Shown here in pieces: positions 44,185-52,968 of a stretch of DNA of 64,000 bases (position 1 is its first letter; the number at the start of each line of letters is the position of its first letter). This DNA comes from Kineococcus mangrovi (lineage in GTDB: Bacteria > Actinomycetota > Actinomycetes > Actinomycetales > Kineococcaceae): the NCBI RefSeq assembly GCF_041320705.1, contig NZ_JBGGTQ010000001.1:310001-374000 (forward strand), in the 5' to 3' direction. Under the pieces are notes generated by a model. The model was not told the origin of the DNA and did no database searches. It worked only from the letters and a program-made list of their open reading frames with translations. The translations under genes and the position numbers were made by a program.

Positions 44185-45390
44185 GTGACGCGGCGCGGGG
44201 TCCAGCGGGTGCTGGCCCTCGTGCTCGCCCTGGCCGTCGTCTCCGCCGCACCGACGGTGGTCGCCAACGTCGCGGGCGGGCGCGCGCACGCGCCGGCCGG
44301 GTGGACCGCGCCGGTGCTGGGCGGGTACGTCGTGGTGCTGTTCCTCCTGTTCGCGCAGGCGCTGCGGACCGGCGGGTCCACCTCCGGTGACGGGGGGCTG
44401 GCCGCACCGGTGTGGGCCCTCGTGGTGCTCGGCGACCTCGCCCTGGCCACCTTCCCGCTCGTCACCTCCGGCCCCGAGGACGACGTCCCCTGGGTGCTGT
44501 CGCTGTCCCCCGTCACGGTCGGGGCGGGCGCGGTGGCGGTGTCCTCACTGGGCGGTGCGCTGGCCCTGACGACGGTCCACCTGGCGCTGCGGCTGGCGCT
44601 GCAGGTCTCCGGCGTCTGGACCGTCCCGGCCGACGTGGCGGTGCTGGAGGCGATCGGGCTGGTCGTCATCGCGATCACCGCCTCCGTCGCGGTGCTGGCG
44701 GTCCGCGGGTCGGCGCGGCAGCTGGAGACGGCGCGCTCGGCGGCGGAGCGCGCCGCGGCCGGGGCCGCTGCGGCCGAGGCCGCCGAGCGGGAGAACTCGC
44801 GCTGGGACGGCATCGTCCACGACGACGTGCTGGCCTCGCTGTCCCTGACGGCGCACGCCCGCGACGGGGACGACCTCGCCCGGGCCCGGCTCGCCGCCGG
44901 CCGCGCGCTGACGAGCGTGGCGCGCGAGGCGGACCGCGAGCCCGGCACGGCCCGGCCGGTGCCCGTCACCGAGGCGGTCCAGCGCCTGGGGGACGCCGTC
45001 CTGGTCCAGCACCCGGCGACGGTCCTGGAGCTGGTCCCGGGGCGGGCCGGGGGCCGGCTGCCCGCCGAGGCCCTCGAGGCGCTGCAGGCCGCGGCCGTCG
45101 AGGCGGTCCGCAACGCCCTGCGGCACGGACCGCGCCAGGGCGTCGTGCCCACCGTGCGGGTCCGGGTCCGGGCGGGCGGCCCCGAGGGGGGTGGGCGGCT
45201 CAGCGTCGAGGTCCGTGACGACGGGGCCGGTTTCGACACCCGCCGTGCGAGCCCGCGGCTCGGGCTGGCCGTGTCGGTGCGCCGGCGGGCGGTGGTCGTC
45301 GGCGGCCGGGCGCTGGTCCGCTCGGCGCCGGGGGTGGGCACGGTGGTCCTGCTGAGCGTCCCGCTGGACGGTCCCGGGAGCCGGTCGTGA
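44185..45390 (+). CDS. Membrane sensor histidine kinase (NarX/DesK type)
   Basis: This 401-residue kinase has an N-terminal sensor with about five membrane helices (residues 8-172), a linker coiled coil, phosphoacceptor His212 in DGIVHDDVLASLS, and an ATPase domain with N-box Asn310 (EAVRNALRHG) and G-box RDDGAGFD. The GTG start follows the tandem repeat. It should phosphorylate the preceding regulator. The next gene overlaps its stop by GTGA. There is no extracytoplasmic sensing domain, so the signal is probably within the membrane or from an accessory protein. Confidence 0.88.
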   Translation: MTRRGVQRVLALVLALAVVSAAPTVVANVAGGRAHAPAGWTAPVLGGYVVVLFLLFAQALRTGGSTSGDGGLAAPVWALVVLGDLALATFPLVTSGPEDDVPWVLSLSPVTVGAGAVAVSSLGGALALTTVHLALRLALQVSGVWTVPADVAVLEAIGLVVIAITASVAVLAVRGSARQLETARSAAERAAAGAAAAEAAERENSRWDGIVHDDVLASLSLTAHARDGDDLARARLAAGRALTSVAREADREPGTARPVPVTEAVQRLGDAVLVQHPATVLELVPGRAGGRLPAEALEALQAAAVEAVRNALRHGPRQGVVPTVRVRVRAGGPEGGGRLSVEVRDDGAGFDTRRASPRLGLAVSVRRRAVVVGGRALVRSAPGVGTVVLLSVPLDGPGSRS

Positions 45391-46520
45391 CGCGGGTGCA
45401 GCGCGCCTGCCTGCTCGGCGCCGTCATCTGGCTGTTCTCGCACGGTCCGCTGGTGGCGCTGCTGTCCCTGCACCAGCACCAGCACCGGCGGCCGTGGCTG
45501 GCGGTGGCGGCCCTCCTCGTGGTGCTGGCCGTCAGCGCCGCGGCGGTCCGGCCGCTGCTCGGCGGGCCGATCGAGCTGTCCCGGCGGGCCGCGCTCGCGA
45601 TGGCGGCCGTCGTCCCGCTGAGCGGTCTGGCCGTCACCCCGTTCCTCGACGAGGGTCTGTGGCGGACCTACGGCAACTGGTGGCCCGGGCTCACGCAGAT
45701 CGTGGTGGCCGCCCTGGTGCTGCGGCGCCGGCCCCTGGTCGCGCTGGCCGCCGAGCTGGCCGCCGCGGGCGTGCTCGCCGCGTGCGTCTCCTCCTCGGAC
45801 CTGCCGAACCGGGCGGTGACGTTCGCGGCGCTGAACCAACCCGCCCTGGTCTGGTTCACGGCCGGCGTGGGGGTGCGCCTGCTGTTCGACCGGACGGCCC
45901 GGGACGTGGCCCGGTACGCGGCCGACGAGGGCGCGTCCGTGGCCGAACGGGCGGCCACCGTGGCCCGCAGCCGCAGCGCGCGGCAGCGCCGCGAGGACCT
46001 GGAGCACAGCGTCGTGCCGCTGTTGCGGCGGGTGGCTCTCACCGACCCCGGCGAGCCGTCGTGGCCCACGCTGTCGCGGGCCGCGCTCACGCTGGAACGA
46101 CGCCTGCGCGACGACCTGCGCGCCCGGGACCTGCTGGACGAGGACGTCCGCGTCGCCCTGCGCCGGGCCCGCGAGCGCGGGTGCGAGGTCGACGTCGTGG
46201 ACGACCGGCGCCGCCCGGCGGGTGGCGACGACGACGCCGCCGGAACGGACTTCACGGCCGGGCTGCGCCGGCTCCTGGCGCCCGCGCTGGACGCGTGCGG
46301 CACCGCGCGGGTGACGTTGCGCCTGCCCCCGCAGGGCCGGTGGGCGACCGTGTCGGTCGACGGGACCGCGCAGGAGGCGGACGCCGTGGCCGCCGCGCTG
46401 CGGACGGGGCACCTGCGCGGGGCGGGGCTGGTCGTGGAGACCGACCTGCGGACCGGGGACGGGATCGGCTCCCTGTGGGCGGAGGTGCGCCCCGCGCCCG
46501 CGCACCGGCCGGTGCCCTGA
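45387..46520 (+). CDS. Kinase-like membrane protein without a recognisable ATPase domain
   Basis: This 377-residue protein has about five N-terminal membrane helices (to about 175) and a helical hairpin resembling a histidine-kinase dimerisation domain (RQRREDLEHSVVPLLRRVAL, with a His in the expected place). The C-terminal domain of about 130 residues (VTLRLPPQGRWATVSVDG) lacks the N-box and the DxGxG motif. It is translationally coupled to the kinase gene (GTGA). It may be a pseudokinase partner, a sensor subunit, or a heterodimerising regulator. I recognise no named family. Confidence 0.6.
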   Translation: MTRVQRACLLGAVIWLFSHGPLVALLSLHQHQHRRPWLAVAALLVVLAVSAAAVRPLLGGPIELSRRAALAMAAVVPLSGLAVTPFLDEGLWRTYGNWWPGLTQIVVAALVLRRRPLVALAAELAAAGVLAACVSSSDLPNRAVTFAALNQPALVWFTAGVGVRLLFDRTARDVARYAADEGASVAERAATVARSRSARQRREDLEHSVVPLLRRVALTDPGEPSWPTLSRAALTLERRLRDDLRARDLLDEDVRVALRRARERGCEVDVVDDRRRPAGGDDDAAGTDFTAGLRRLLAPALDACGTARVTLRLPPQGRWATVSVDGTAQEADAVAAALRTGHLRGAGLVVETDLRTGDGIGSLWAEVRPAPAHRPVP

Positions 46521-46546
46521 CGCGAGGCCCCGTCCCCGCCGGCTGC

Positions 46547-47764
46547 TCAGACCAGCCCGTGGACCGCCAGGTACTGCCGCATCCGCCCGGCCGCCCCCAC
46601 CGGGTCGGTGAGGACACCGGCCTCGTCGGCGAGCACGAACGTCCGGGCCTGGTGCACGGCGCTGCGGGCCGCGTGCAGCCCGCCGACCATGGCGTAGCCG
46701 GGCTGACGGCCGTCGAGCCAGTTCAGGAAGGCGATGCCCGCCTTGTAGTGGGGCGTCGGCGCCCCGAACACGTGCCGGGCCAGCGGGAGGGTCGGGTCCA
46801 GCGCGGCGCGGAACCCCGCGGCGTCCCCGGCGTCGAGCCGGGTGAGCGCGGCGGCGGCGATCTGCGGGATCCCCGCGAAGATCCCCAGCAGCGCGTCGCT
46901 GTGGAACTGCCCGTCGCCGGCGATGAGGTCGGGGTAGTTGAAGTCGTCGCCGGTGTAGAGCCGGACACCGGCCGGCAACCGCCGCCGCAGCGCGCGCTCG
47001 TGGTCGGCGTCCAGGAGGGAGACCTTGACCCCGTCGACGCGGGACGCGTTCGCCTGCACCAGCTCGCAGAACGCGTCCGTGGCGGCGGCGACGTCGCGCG
47101 AACCCCAGTACCCGGCCAGGGCGGGGTCGAACACCTCGCCCAGCCAGTGCAGGACGGCGGGTCGGCGCACCTGCGCGAGCAGCCCGGAGTACAGCTCGAG
47201 GTAGTCCTGCGGACCGGCCGCGGCGGCCGCGAGGTGGCGCGAGGCCATGAGGATCGGCTGGGCACCGGCGTCCTCGACGAGGGCCAGCTGCTCCTCGTAG
47301 GCGGCGCGCACCGCGGCGAGGGGGTGCAGACCGGGTTCGAGCTGGTCGGTGCCGACGCCCGCGGCGATCCGGCCCCCGACCGAGGTGGCCTCGGCCGCGC
47401 TGCGCCGCACCAGCTCCGCGGTCGCGGCGAAGTCCAGGCCCATCCCCCGCTGCGCGGTGTCCATCGCCTCGGCGACGCCGAGGCCGAGGGACCACAGCCG
47501 GTGCCGGAAGGCGAGGGTGGCGTCCCAGTCGAGGACGGCGGGGGCACCCGGGACGTTCTCGGCGTCGACGCGGGGCACGACGTGGGCGGCCGCGAACACC
47601 GCGCGGGAGGCCGCCGGGCCGACCGGGACCTCCCAGGCGAGGGGTTCGGAGACGGCGTGGTCGACGAGCTCGACCGCGCCCGAGGTCGTGCGCTGAGGCA
47701 ACCGCACGACCTCGCCCGCGAGGGCCCGCCCGGCCGTCGCCGCGCCGGCGTTCACCACGGTCAC
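46547..47764 (-). CDS. DUF993 protein, dihydrodipicolinate-synthase-like TIM barrel
   Basis: This 405-residue cytosolic protein of the DUF993 family is related to the class I aldolase/DHDPS superfamily. DGVKVSLLDADHERAL holds a candidate Schiff-base lysine, and LYTGDDFNYPDLIAGDG is a conserved acidic motif. The GTG overlaps the stop of the Gfo/Idh gene (GTGA). Such proteins recur with Gfo/Idh dehydrogenases and sugar isomerases in actinobacterial sugar operons, suggesting a keto-sugar aldolase or dehydratase step. The reaction is not known. Confidence 0.78.
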   Translation of the reverse strand: MTVVNAGAATAGRALAGEVVRLPQRTTSGAVELVDHAVSEPLAWEVPVGPAASRAVFAAAHVVPRVDAENVPGAPAVLDWDATLAFRHRLWSLGLGVAEAMDTAQRGMGLDFAATAELVRRSAAEATSVGGRIAAGVGTDQLEPGLHPLAAVRAAYEEQLALVEDAGAQPILMASRHLAAAAAGPQDYLELYSGLLAQVRRPAVLHWLGEVFDPALAGYWGSRDVAAATDAFCELVQANASRVDGVKVSLLDADHERALRRRLPAGVRLYTGDDFNYPDLIAGDGQFHSDALLGIFAGIPQIAAAALTRLDAGDAAGFRAALDPTLPLARHVFGAPTPHYKAGIAFLNWLDGRQPGYAMVGGLHAARSAVHQARTFVLADEAGVLTDPVGAAGRMRQYLAVHGLV

Positions 47765-48909
47765 AGCACGATCTCCTCGAGCTCGACCCGGCGTCCCTGG
47801 GCCGAGGAGGCCAGGCCGGCCTCGGCCAGCCGGACACCGCGTGCGCCGGAGAGGAAGTCGTAGGGGTGGGGGGTGTCGGCGACGACGTGCCGGACGAACT
47901 GCTCCCACTGCGCCTTGAACCCGTTGTCGAACGTCGTGTTGTCCGGGACGGGCAGCCAGTCGTCGCGGTAGCGGTGCGCCTCGGGCAGGTCGGGGTTCCA
48001 GACGGCCTTGGGCGTGGCCGACCGCGGCTGCACCTTGCAGCCGAACAACCCGGCGACGGCGCTGCCCAGGGTCCCGTCCACCTGGAACTGGACCAGTTCG
48101 TCGCGGTCCACGCGGACCGCCCAGGAGGAGTTCAGCTGGGCAACGATCCCGCCCTCGAGCTCGAAGATGGCGTACGCGGCGTCGTCGGCGGTCGCCTTGT
48201 ACGCCTCGCCCCTCTCGTCGTGGCGGACGGGGAGGTGGGTCACGGCGCGCGCGGTGACGGCCTCCACGGGGGCGATCGTCTGCTCCAGGACGTAGTTCCA
48301 GTGGCAGAACATGTCGGCGACGATGCCGCCGCCGTCCTCGGCGCGGTAGTTCCAGCTCGGCCGCTGCGCCGGCTGCCAGTCCCCCTCGAACACCCAGTAC
48401 CCGAACTCCCCGCGCACCGAGAGGATGTCGCCGAAGAACCCCGACTCCACCAGGCGGCGCAGCTTGATGAGGCCGGGCAGGAAGACCTTGTCGTGGACGA
48501 CGCCGTTCTTGACGCCGGCGCTCGTCGCGGCGCGGGCCAGGGCGATCGCCCCCTGCAGGGTCTCGGCCGTCGGCTTCTCGGTGTAGACGTGGCGACCGGC
48601 CGCGACGGCCTTGAGGATGGACCGCTCGCGCGCCGACGTCAGCTGGGCGTCGAAGTAGAGCGGGTAGTCGTCGTCGGCGAGGGCGCCGTCGACGTCGGTG
48701 GTGAAGTTCTCCAGGTCGTGGCGCCGGGCGATGTCGCGCAGCTTCTCCTCCGACCGGCCGACCAGCAGCGGTTCGAGCTGCACGCGGGAACCGTCGGGAA
48801 GCTCCACCCCGCCCTGTTCGCGGATCGCCAGGACCGACCGCAGCAGGTGCTGCCGGTACCCCATGCGTCCCGTCACGCCGTTCATGACCACACCGAGGCG
48901 TTGCGTCAT
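47761..48909 (-). CDS. Gfo/Idh/MocA family oxidoreductase
   Basis: This 382-residue NAD(P)-dependent dehydrogenase starts MTQRLGVVMNGVTGRMGYRQH, a variant Rossmann loop (NGVTGRMG, recalling DapB-type loops). The family signature is YTEKPTAETLQGAIALA (Lys within EKP). KNGVVHDKVFLPGLIKLRRL and DGGGIVADMFCHWNYVLE carry the substrate-site residues. It heads the minus-strand pair with the DUF993 gene and is divergent from the TIM-barrel isomerase gene, with a LacI-type operator between. The likely first oxidative step is on a sugar or cyclitol. Confidence 0.88.
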   Translation of the reverse strand: MTQRLGVVMNGVTGRMGYRQHLLRSVLAIREQGGVELPDGSRVQLEPLLVGRSEEKLRDIARRHDLENFTTDVDGALADDDYPLYFDAQLTSARERSILKAVAAGRHVYTEKPTAETLQGAIALARAATSAGVKNGVVHDKVFLPGLIKLRRLVESGFFGDILSVRGEFGYWVFEGDWQPAQRPSWNYRAEDGGGIVADMFCHWNYVLEQTIAPVEAVTARAVTHLPVRHDERGEAYKATADDAAYAIFELEGGIVAQLNSSWAVRVDRDELVQFQVDGTLGSAVAGLFGCKVQPRSATPKAVWNPDLPEAHRYRDDWLPVPDNTTFDNGFKAQWEQFVRHVVADTPHPYDFLSGARGVRLAEAGLASSAQGRRVELEEIVL

Positions 48910-48930
48910 CGCGGCCTCCTCCTGACTCGT

Positions 48931-48948
48931 TGGGAATGCGCTTTCCGA
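48931..48948. promoter_or_regulatory. LacI-family operator in the Gfo/isomerase divergent promoter
   Basis: TGGGAATGCGCTTTCCGA is a CG-centred near-palindrome of the kind bound by LacI/GalR regulators, placed in the 80-bp gap controlling both divergent units. The cognate regulator is not adjacent; the LacI gene at 61715 is a candidate only. Confidence 0.6.
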
Positions 48949-48989
48949 AGGCTAGGCCAGCGGACCGCGTCCGTGCAAGGATCGACCGC

Positions 48990-49769
48990 GTGCTGACCAC
49001 GGGACTGTGCTCGGTGACCTTCCGGCAGCTCGAACCGCCCGCCCTGCTCGACCTCGCCGCCCAGGCCGGCCTGGCCGCGGTCGAGTGGGGCGCCGACGTC
49101 CACGTGCCGGCCGGCGACCTCGCGGCCGCGCGTGACGTCGCCGCCCGCACCGCCGACGCGGGGCTGCTCGTCGCCTCCTACGGCTCCTACTGGCGGGCCC
49201 GGCCCGGGGACGACGTCGCGGAGGTGCTGGCGACGGCGCACGCCCTCGGCGCCCCGCGCGTGCGGGTCTGGGCCGGGGAGGCCGGCTCGGCCGCGGCGCG
49301 CGAGCCCGCCGACCGCCGTCCCGTCGTCCGCGCCCTGGCCGAGGCCGTCCGCCGCGCCGACGACCTCGGCCTGCGGATCGGCACCGAGTCGCACGGCGGG
49401 ACGCTGACGGACACCACGGCGTCGACCCTGCAGCTCCTGGCGGAGGTCGACGACCTCGTGGGCCGCCCGGCCCTCACGACGTACTGGCAGCCGACGGTCG
49501 ACGCCTCCGACGAGGAGGCTCTGGGCGAGCTGGGGGCGCTCGTCGACCGGGTGAGCACCGTCCACGCGTTCTCCTGGGGACCCGGCACGCGCCGGAACCC
49601 CCTGCGCGCCCGGGAGGCGCTGTGGACGCGCGTCCTCACCGTCCTGCGGGGCTCCGGCCGCGACCACGACGTGCTGCTCGAGTTCGTGCCCGACGACGAC
49701 CCGGGCGCGCTGGAGCGCGAGGCGCGGGCTCTGCGGGAGTGGTTGAACGCCGCACCGGCGACGCGCTGA
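48990..49769 (+). CDS. Sugar phosphate isomerase/epimerase family TIM barrel (xylose isomerase-like)
   Basis: This 259-residue protein of the AP-endonuclease-2/xylose-isomerase-like barrel has the sequence LEPPALLDLAAQAGLAAVEWGADVHVP at the start. Putative metal ligands include Glu in GTESHGGTLTD, a Trp-Gln-Pro motif (TYWQPTVD) and FVPDDD at the C-terminus. GTG 48990 has AAGGA eight bases upstream. It is divergent from the Gfo/DUF993 pair and shares its operator, so the three probably form one catabolic route. Substrate unknown. Confidence 0.82.
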   Translation: MLTTGLCSVTFRQLEPPALLDLAAQAGLAAVEWGADVHVPAGDLAAARDVAARTADAGLLVASYGSYWRARPGDDVAEVLATAHALGAPRVRVWAGEAGSAAAREPADRRPVVRALAEAVRRADDLGLRIGTESHGGTLTDTTASTLQLLAEVDDLVGRPALTTYWQPTVDASDEEALGELGALVDRVSTVHAFSWGPGTRRNPLRAREALWTRVLTVLRGSGRDHDVLLEFVPDDDPGALEREARALREWLNAAPATR

Positions 49770-49854
49770 GTTCCGGGGCGCGGTTCCTCCCCCACTGCGC
49801 TCACCGCCGCTGCTACGTTCCGGCCAGCCGCTCGGGGGGAACGGCGGAGGCACC

Positions 49855-50943
49855 GTGCACCAGCGACCCCCGGCTCTCGAGAGAGGTGTCGCCGTGGGCG
49901 TCGTCCGGACCGTCGTCTTCCCCGCGCTCAGGCTCGTCGTCTGGGCGCTCATCGCCGTCGCGCTCCTGTGGATCGCGTTCGTGCGCACGGGGAACCGCGA
50001 CACCGACGCGGCCGCGAGCCCGTCGGCCGTGGTCCAGCCCCCCGCCACGGAGATCTCGCGGGGCGACGTGGTCAACACGGTCGACCTGCAGGGCACGATC
50101 CAGGCCGACCCGGCCACGACCGTCAAGGCGACGGCCGCGGGGCAGGTGGGCCGGGTGCGCGCCGAGGCCGGCCAGGCCGTCGAGAAGGGCACCCCGCTGT
50201 TCACGGTCGTCGTCACCGTCGAACCCCCCGCCACGAGCACGACCGGGGACCCTGCGGCGACCGGCGGCGCCGCGCCCGCGGCCACGACGAAGACCGTCAC
50301 CGTGACGTCGACCGTCGCGGGCACGCTGGCCACCCTCGACGTCCTCGCCGGCCAGGACGTGGCGGTCGGGCAGGACGTGGCCACCGTGAGCCCCGGCACC
50401 CTGACGATCTCGGCCCCGCTCACCCAGGCCGAGCAGTACCGCCTCCTGACGCCCCCGACGAGCGCGCAGGTCACCGTGCCCGGCGGCCCGGGGGCCTTCG
50501 AGTGCACCGGCCTGCGCACCGGGACCCCGCCGGTCACCGGCGACGGCGGCTCGACCGGGGGTGCACCGAGCGGGTTCGACCCCTACACCGGCATGCCCGC
50601 CGACCCCTCGACCGCCATGACCGGCGCGAACGTCACGTGCGCCGTCCCGGACGGGGTCCAGGTCTTCGCGGGCCTGTCCGCCGCGGTCGAGGTCACCGCC
50701 GGTCAGGCCACCGGGGTGCTGCTCGCCCCCGTCACCGCCGTCCAGGGGACCGTCGGCACCGGGAAGGTCTGGACGGTCGCCGAGGACGGCAGCACCACCG
50801 AGACCCCCGTGACGCTGGGCCTGACCGACGGCCAGAACGTCGAGGTCACCGGCGGCGTCACCGAGGGCCAGCAGGTCCTGCAGTTCGTCCCGGGCACCGA
50901 CACGCCGACGGACCCGAACGGCATGTACGGGATGGGCTTCTGA
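49855..50943 (+). CDS. MacA/HlyD-like membrane fusion protein of an ABC exporter
   Basis: This protein of up to 362 residues has one N-terminal membrane anchor (LRLVVWALIAVALLWIAFV), then a biotinyl-lipoyl-like domain split by a Thr/Ala/Pro-rich insert. The beta-barrel region follows (VPDGVQVFAGLSAAVEVTAGQATGVLLAPVTAV), and the tail is Gly/Met-rich. Cys residues in FECTGLRTG and NVTCAVPDG may pair outside the cell. GTG 49855 has GGAGG four bases upstream; GTG 49894 is an alternative. It is coupled to the ATPase gene by TGATG. The unit probably exports a peptide or lipid-like molecule. Confidence 0.83.
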   Translation: MHQRPPALERGVAVGVVRTVVFPALRLVVWALIAVALLWIAFVRTGNRDTDAAASPSAVVQPPATEISRGDVVNTVDLQGTIQADPATTVKATAAGQVGRVRAEAGQAVEKGTPLFTVVVTVEPPATSTTGDPAATGGAAPAATTKTVTVTSTVAGTLATLDVLAGQDVAVGQDVATVSPGTLTISAPLTQAEQYRLLTPPTSAQVTVPGGPGAFECTGLRTGTPPVTGDGGSTGGAPSGFDPYTGMPADPSTAMTGANVTCAVPDGVQVFAGLSAAVEVTAGQATGVLLAPVTAVQGTVGTGKVWTVAEDGSTTETPVTLGLTDGQNVEVTGGVTEGQQVLQFVPGTDTPTDPNGMYGMGF

Positions 50944-51695
50944 TGGGGCTGCCCCCGAGGTCCCCGGACGGACCGGTCGTCTCGCTGACGCAGGTCTCGC
51001 GCAGCGTCCGGCTGCCCGACGGCACCGACCTGCGCATCCTCACCGGCGTCGACCTCCACGTCGCCCGCGGCGAGCACGTCGCCGTCGTCGGCCGCTCCGG
51101 GTCGGGCAAGTCGACGTTGCTGAACATCATCGGCCTGCTCGACGCCCCGACGAGCGGGCAGTACCTGCTCGACGGGGCTCCCGTCACCGGCCGCTCGGCC
51201 CGGCGCACGGCGAAGCTGCGCGGGCAGACGTTCGGGTTCGTCTTCCAGCAGTTCAACCTGCTGCCCGGGCGCACCGCGACCGAGAACGTCGCGAACCCCC
51301 TCCTCTACGGGACGGGCCGGGAGTTCCTGCGGCGGCGGCGGACCGCGCGCGAGATGCTCGACCGCGTCGGGCTCGGCCACCGGCTCGACACCATGCCCGA
51401 GAAGCTCTCCGGCGGGGAGCAGCAGCGCGTCGCCCTGGCCCGCAGCCTGGTCCGCCGCCCCCGCGTCCTGCTGGCCGACGAACCGACCGGCGCCCTCGAC
51501 GTCGACACCGGCTCGGCCGTCATGGACGTGCTGGAGGAGCTCGTGCGCGACGACGGGACGACCCTGGTCACCATCACGCACGACCTGTCCGTCGCCGCCC
51601 GGGCCGACCGGCAGTTCCGGCTCGACCACGGCGTCCTGTCCGAGATCACGGCCGACGCCGTCGCGACCTCCACCGCGCACCGGGAGACGCTCTGA
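50943..51695 (+). CDS. MacB/LolD-type ABC transporter ATPase
   Basis: This 250-residue nucleotide-binding subunit has Walker A GRSGSGKST (50-58), a Q-loop FVFQQFNLLPGRTATENV, signature LSGGEQQRVALARSLVRRP (155-173), Walker B VLLADEPTGALD and an H-loop His in TLVTITHDLSVAARADR. The family powers substrate extrusion through FtsX-like permeases by a mechanotransmission stroke. Both ends overlap neighbouring genes by TGATG. Confidence 0.95.
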   Translation: MGLPPRSPDGPVVSLTQVSRSVRLPDGTDLRILTGVDLHVARGEHVAVVGRSGSGKSTLLNIIGLLDAPTSGQYLLDGAPVTGRSARRTAKLRGQTFGFVFQQFNLLPGRTATENVANPLLYGTGREFLRRRRTAREMLDRVGLGHRLDTMPEKLSGGEQQRVALARSLVRRPRVLLADEPTGALDVDTGSAVMDVLEELVRDDGTTLVTITHDLSVAARADRQFRLDHGVLSEITADAVATSTAHRETL

Positions 51696-52927
51696 TGGGG
51701 GCTCTGACCGGTCTGGTCGCGGCCGTCACCGAGGCGTGGAGCGAGATCCGCGTGCACCGCGTGCGCGTCGTGCTGTCCCTCGTCGGGGTGTTCCTCGCCG
51801 TGTTCGCGATGACGACCATCACGGCGGCGGGGAACATGGCGCGGCAGATGGTCGGTGAGGGCAACGAGCGCGCCGCGGGCCGTCCGGCGACGTTGAACGT
51901 CAACGTCTACCCGAACGGGCCGGTGTCGGCGGAGACGAACCGGACGGCCCAGACGGCGCTGCGCGAAGCCGCGGCGCGGCACGAGACGGCGTGGTGGGGG
52001 CTGACCTCCCAGGGCGGCGGTCAGCTGACCGTGCGGTTCCCCGCCGGCACGCAGCTCGTGCAGGCCTCCAGCGTCGACCCCAGCTTCGGCACGATGCACC
52101 GCGTCATCACCGACCGGGGCCGCTGGTTCACCGGTGCCGACACGCAGTCGTTCTCCCCGCGCCTCGTCGTCAACCAGGCGTTCGCCGACCAGCTCGGCGG
52201 GTTCGACCCGTCCACCCCGCCGACGGTCGTGCTGGGTGGTCAGACCCCCGTGACGGCGACCGTCGTGGGGATCTCGGCGGGAGCGAGCTACGACCCGCAG
52301 ATGCCGGGTGCGTACGTCCTGAACGCCGACGTCGCCCGGTGGAACCTCACCGGCGACCCGGAGAACACGTCCCCGCCCACCCTGGAGATGTGGGTGCCGG
52401 ACGGGGACGCGGAGGCGCTCGTCGCGGCCCTGCAGACCGAGGTCCAGGCGAGCCTGCCGGGGTTCTCGGTCTCGGTGTGGCGCCAGGACGCCGGTGCCGA
52501 GCTCGGGATCATCGACACCGTGCTGGCCTACGGCGTCCGCGGCGTCGGGGTGTTCGCGCTGCTGCTGGGCGGCATCGGCGTCCTCAACGTCGGGCTCGTC
52601 ACGGTGCGCCAGCGGATCCGCGAGATCGGGGTGCGCCGCAGCTTCGGCGCGACGGGGGCCCGGGTGTTCTTCGCCGTGCTGCTGGAGTCGGTGGCGGCCA
52701 CGTTCGTCGCGGGGTTCGCCGCCGTGATGCTCTCGATCATCCTGGTGTCGAACTTCCCGCTGGAGGCCGTCCTGCCCGCCGGGGTCACCCTGCAGGACGT
52801 CCCGCCGTTCCCCGTCTCGGCGGCCGTCGAGGGCCTGCTGGCGGCCACCGCCGTCGGGGCCCTCGCGGGGCTGGTCCCGGCGACGATGGCCGTCCGGGCG
52901 AAGGTCATCGACGCGATCCGCTACTGA
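51695..52927 (+). CDS. MacB-like ABC transporter permease (FtsX domain)
   Basis: This 410-residue permease has one N-terminal helix (VVLSLVGVFLAVFAMTTI), a large extracytoplasmic MacB periplasmic-core domain (about 50-270) and three C-terminal helices of the FtsX domain (GVFALLLGGIGVLNVGLV, LLESVAATFVAGFAAVML and the final pair). VRQRIREIGVRRSFGATG is the hallmark coupling loop. It is the last gene of the exporter operon. A long inverted repeat lies 40 bp downstream. Confidence 0.92.
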   Translation: MGALTGLVAAVTEAWSEIRVHRVRVVLSLVGVFLAVFAMTTITAAGNMARQMVGEGNERAAGRPATLNVNVYPNGPVSAETNRTAQTALREAAARHETAWWGLTSQGGGQLTVRFPAGTQLVQASSVDPSFGTMHRVITDRGRWFTGADTQSFSPRLVVNQAFADQLGGFDPSTPPTVVLGGQTPVTATVVGISAGASYDPQMPGAYVLNADVARWNLTGDPENTSPPTLEMWVPDGDAEALVAALQTEVQASLPGFSVSVWRQDAGAELGIIDTVLAYGVRGVGVFALLLGGIGVLNVGLVTVRQRIREIGVRRSFGATGARVFFAVLLESVAATFVAGFAAVMLSIILVSNFPLEAVLPAGVTLQDVPPFPVSAAVEGLLAATAVGALAGLVPATMAVRAKVIDAIRY

Positions 52928-52968
52928 CCGCGGGACCGCCCGCACCGGCGGCGGGGCTGGGCGTGAGA

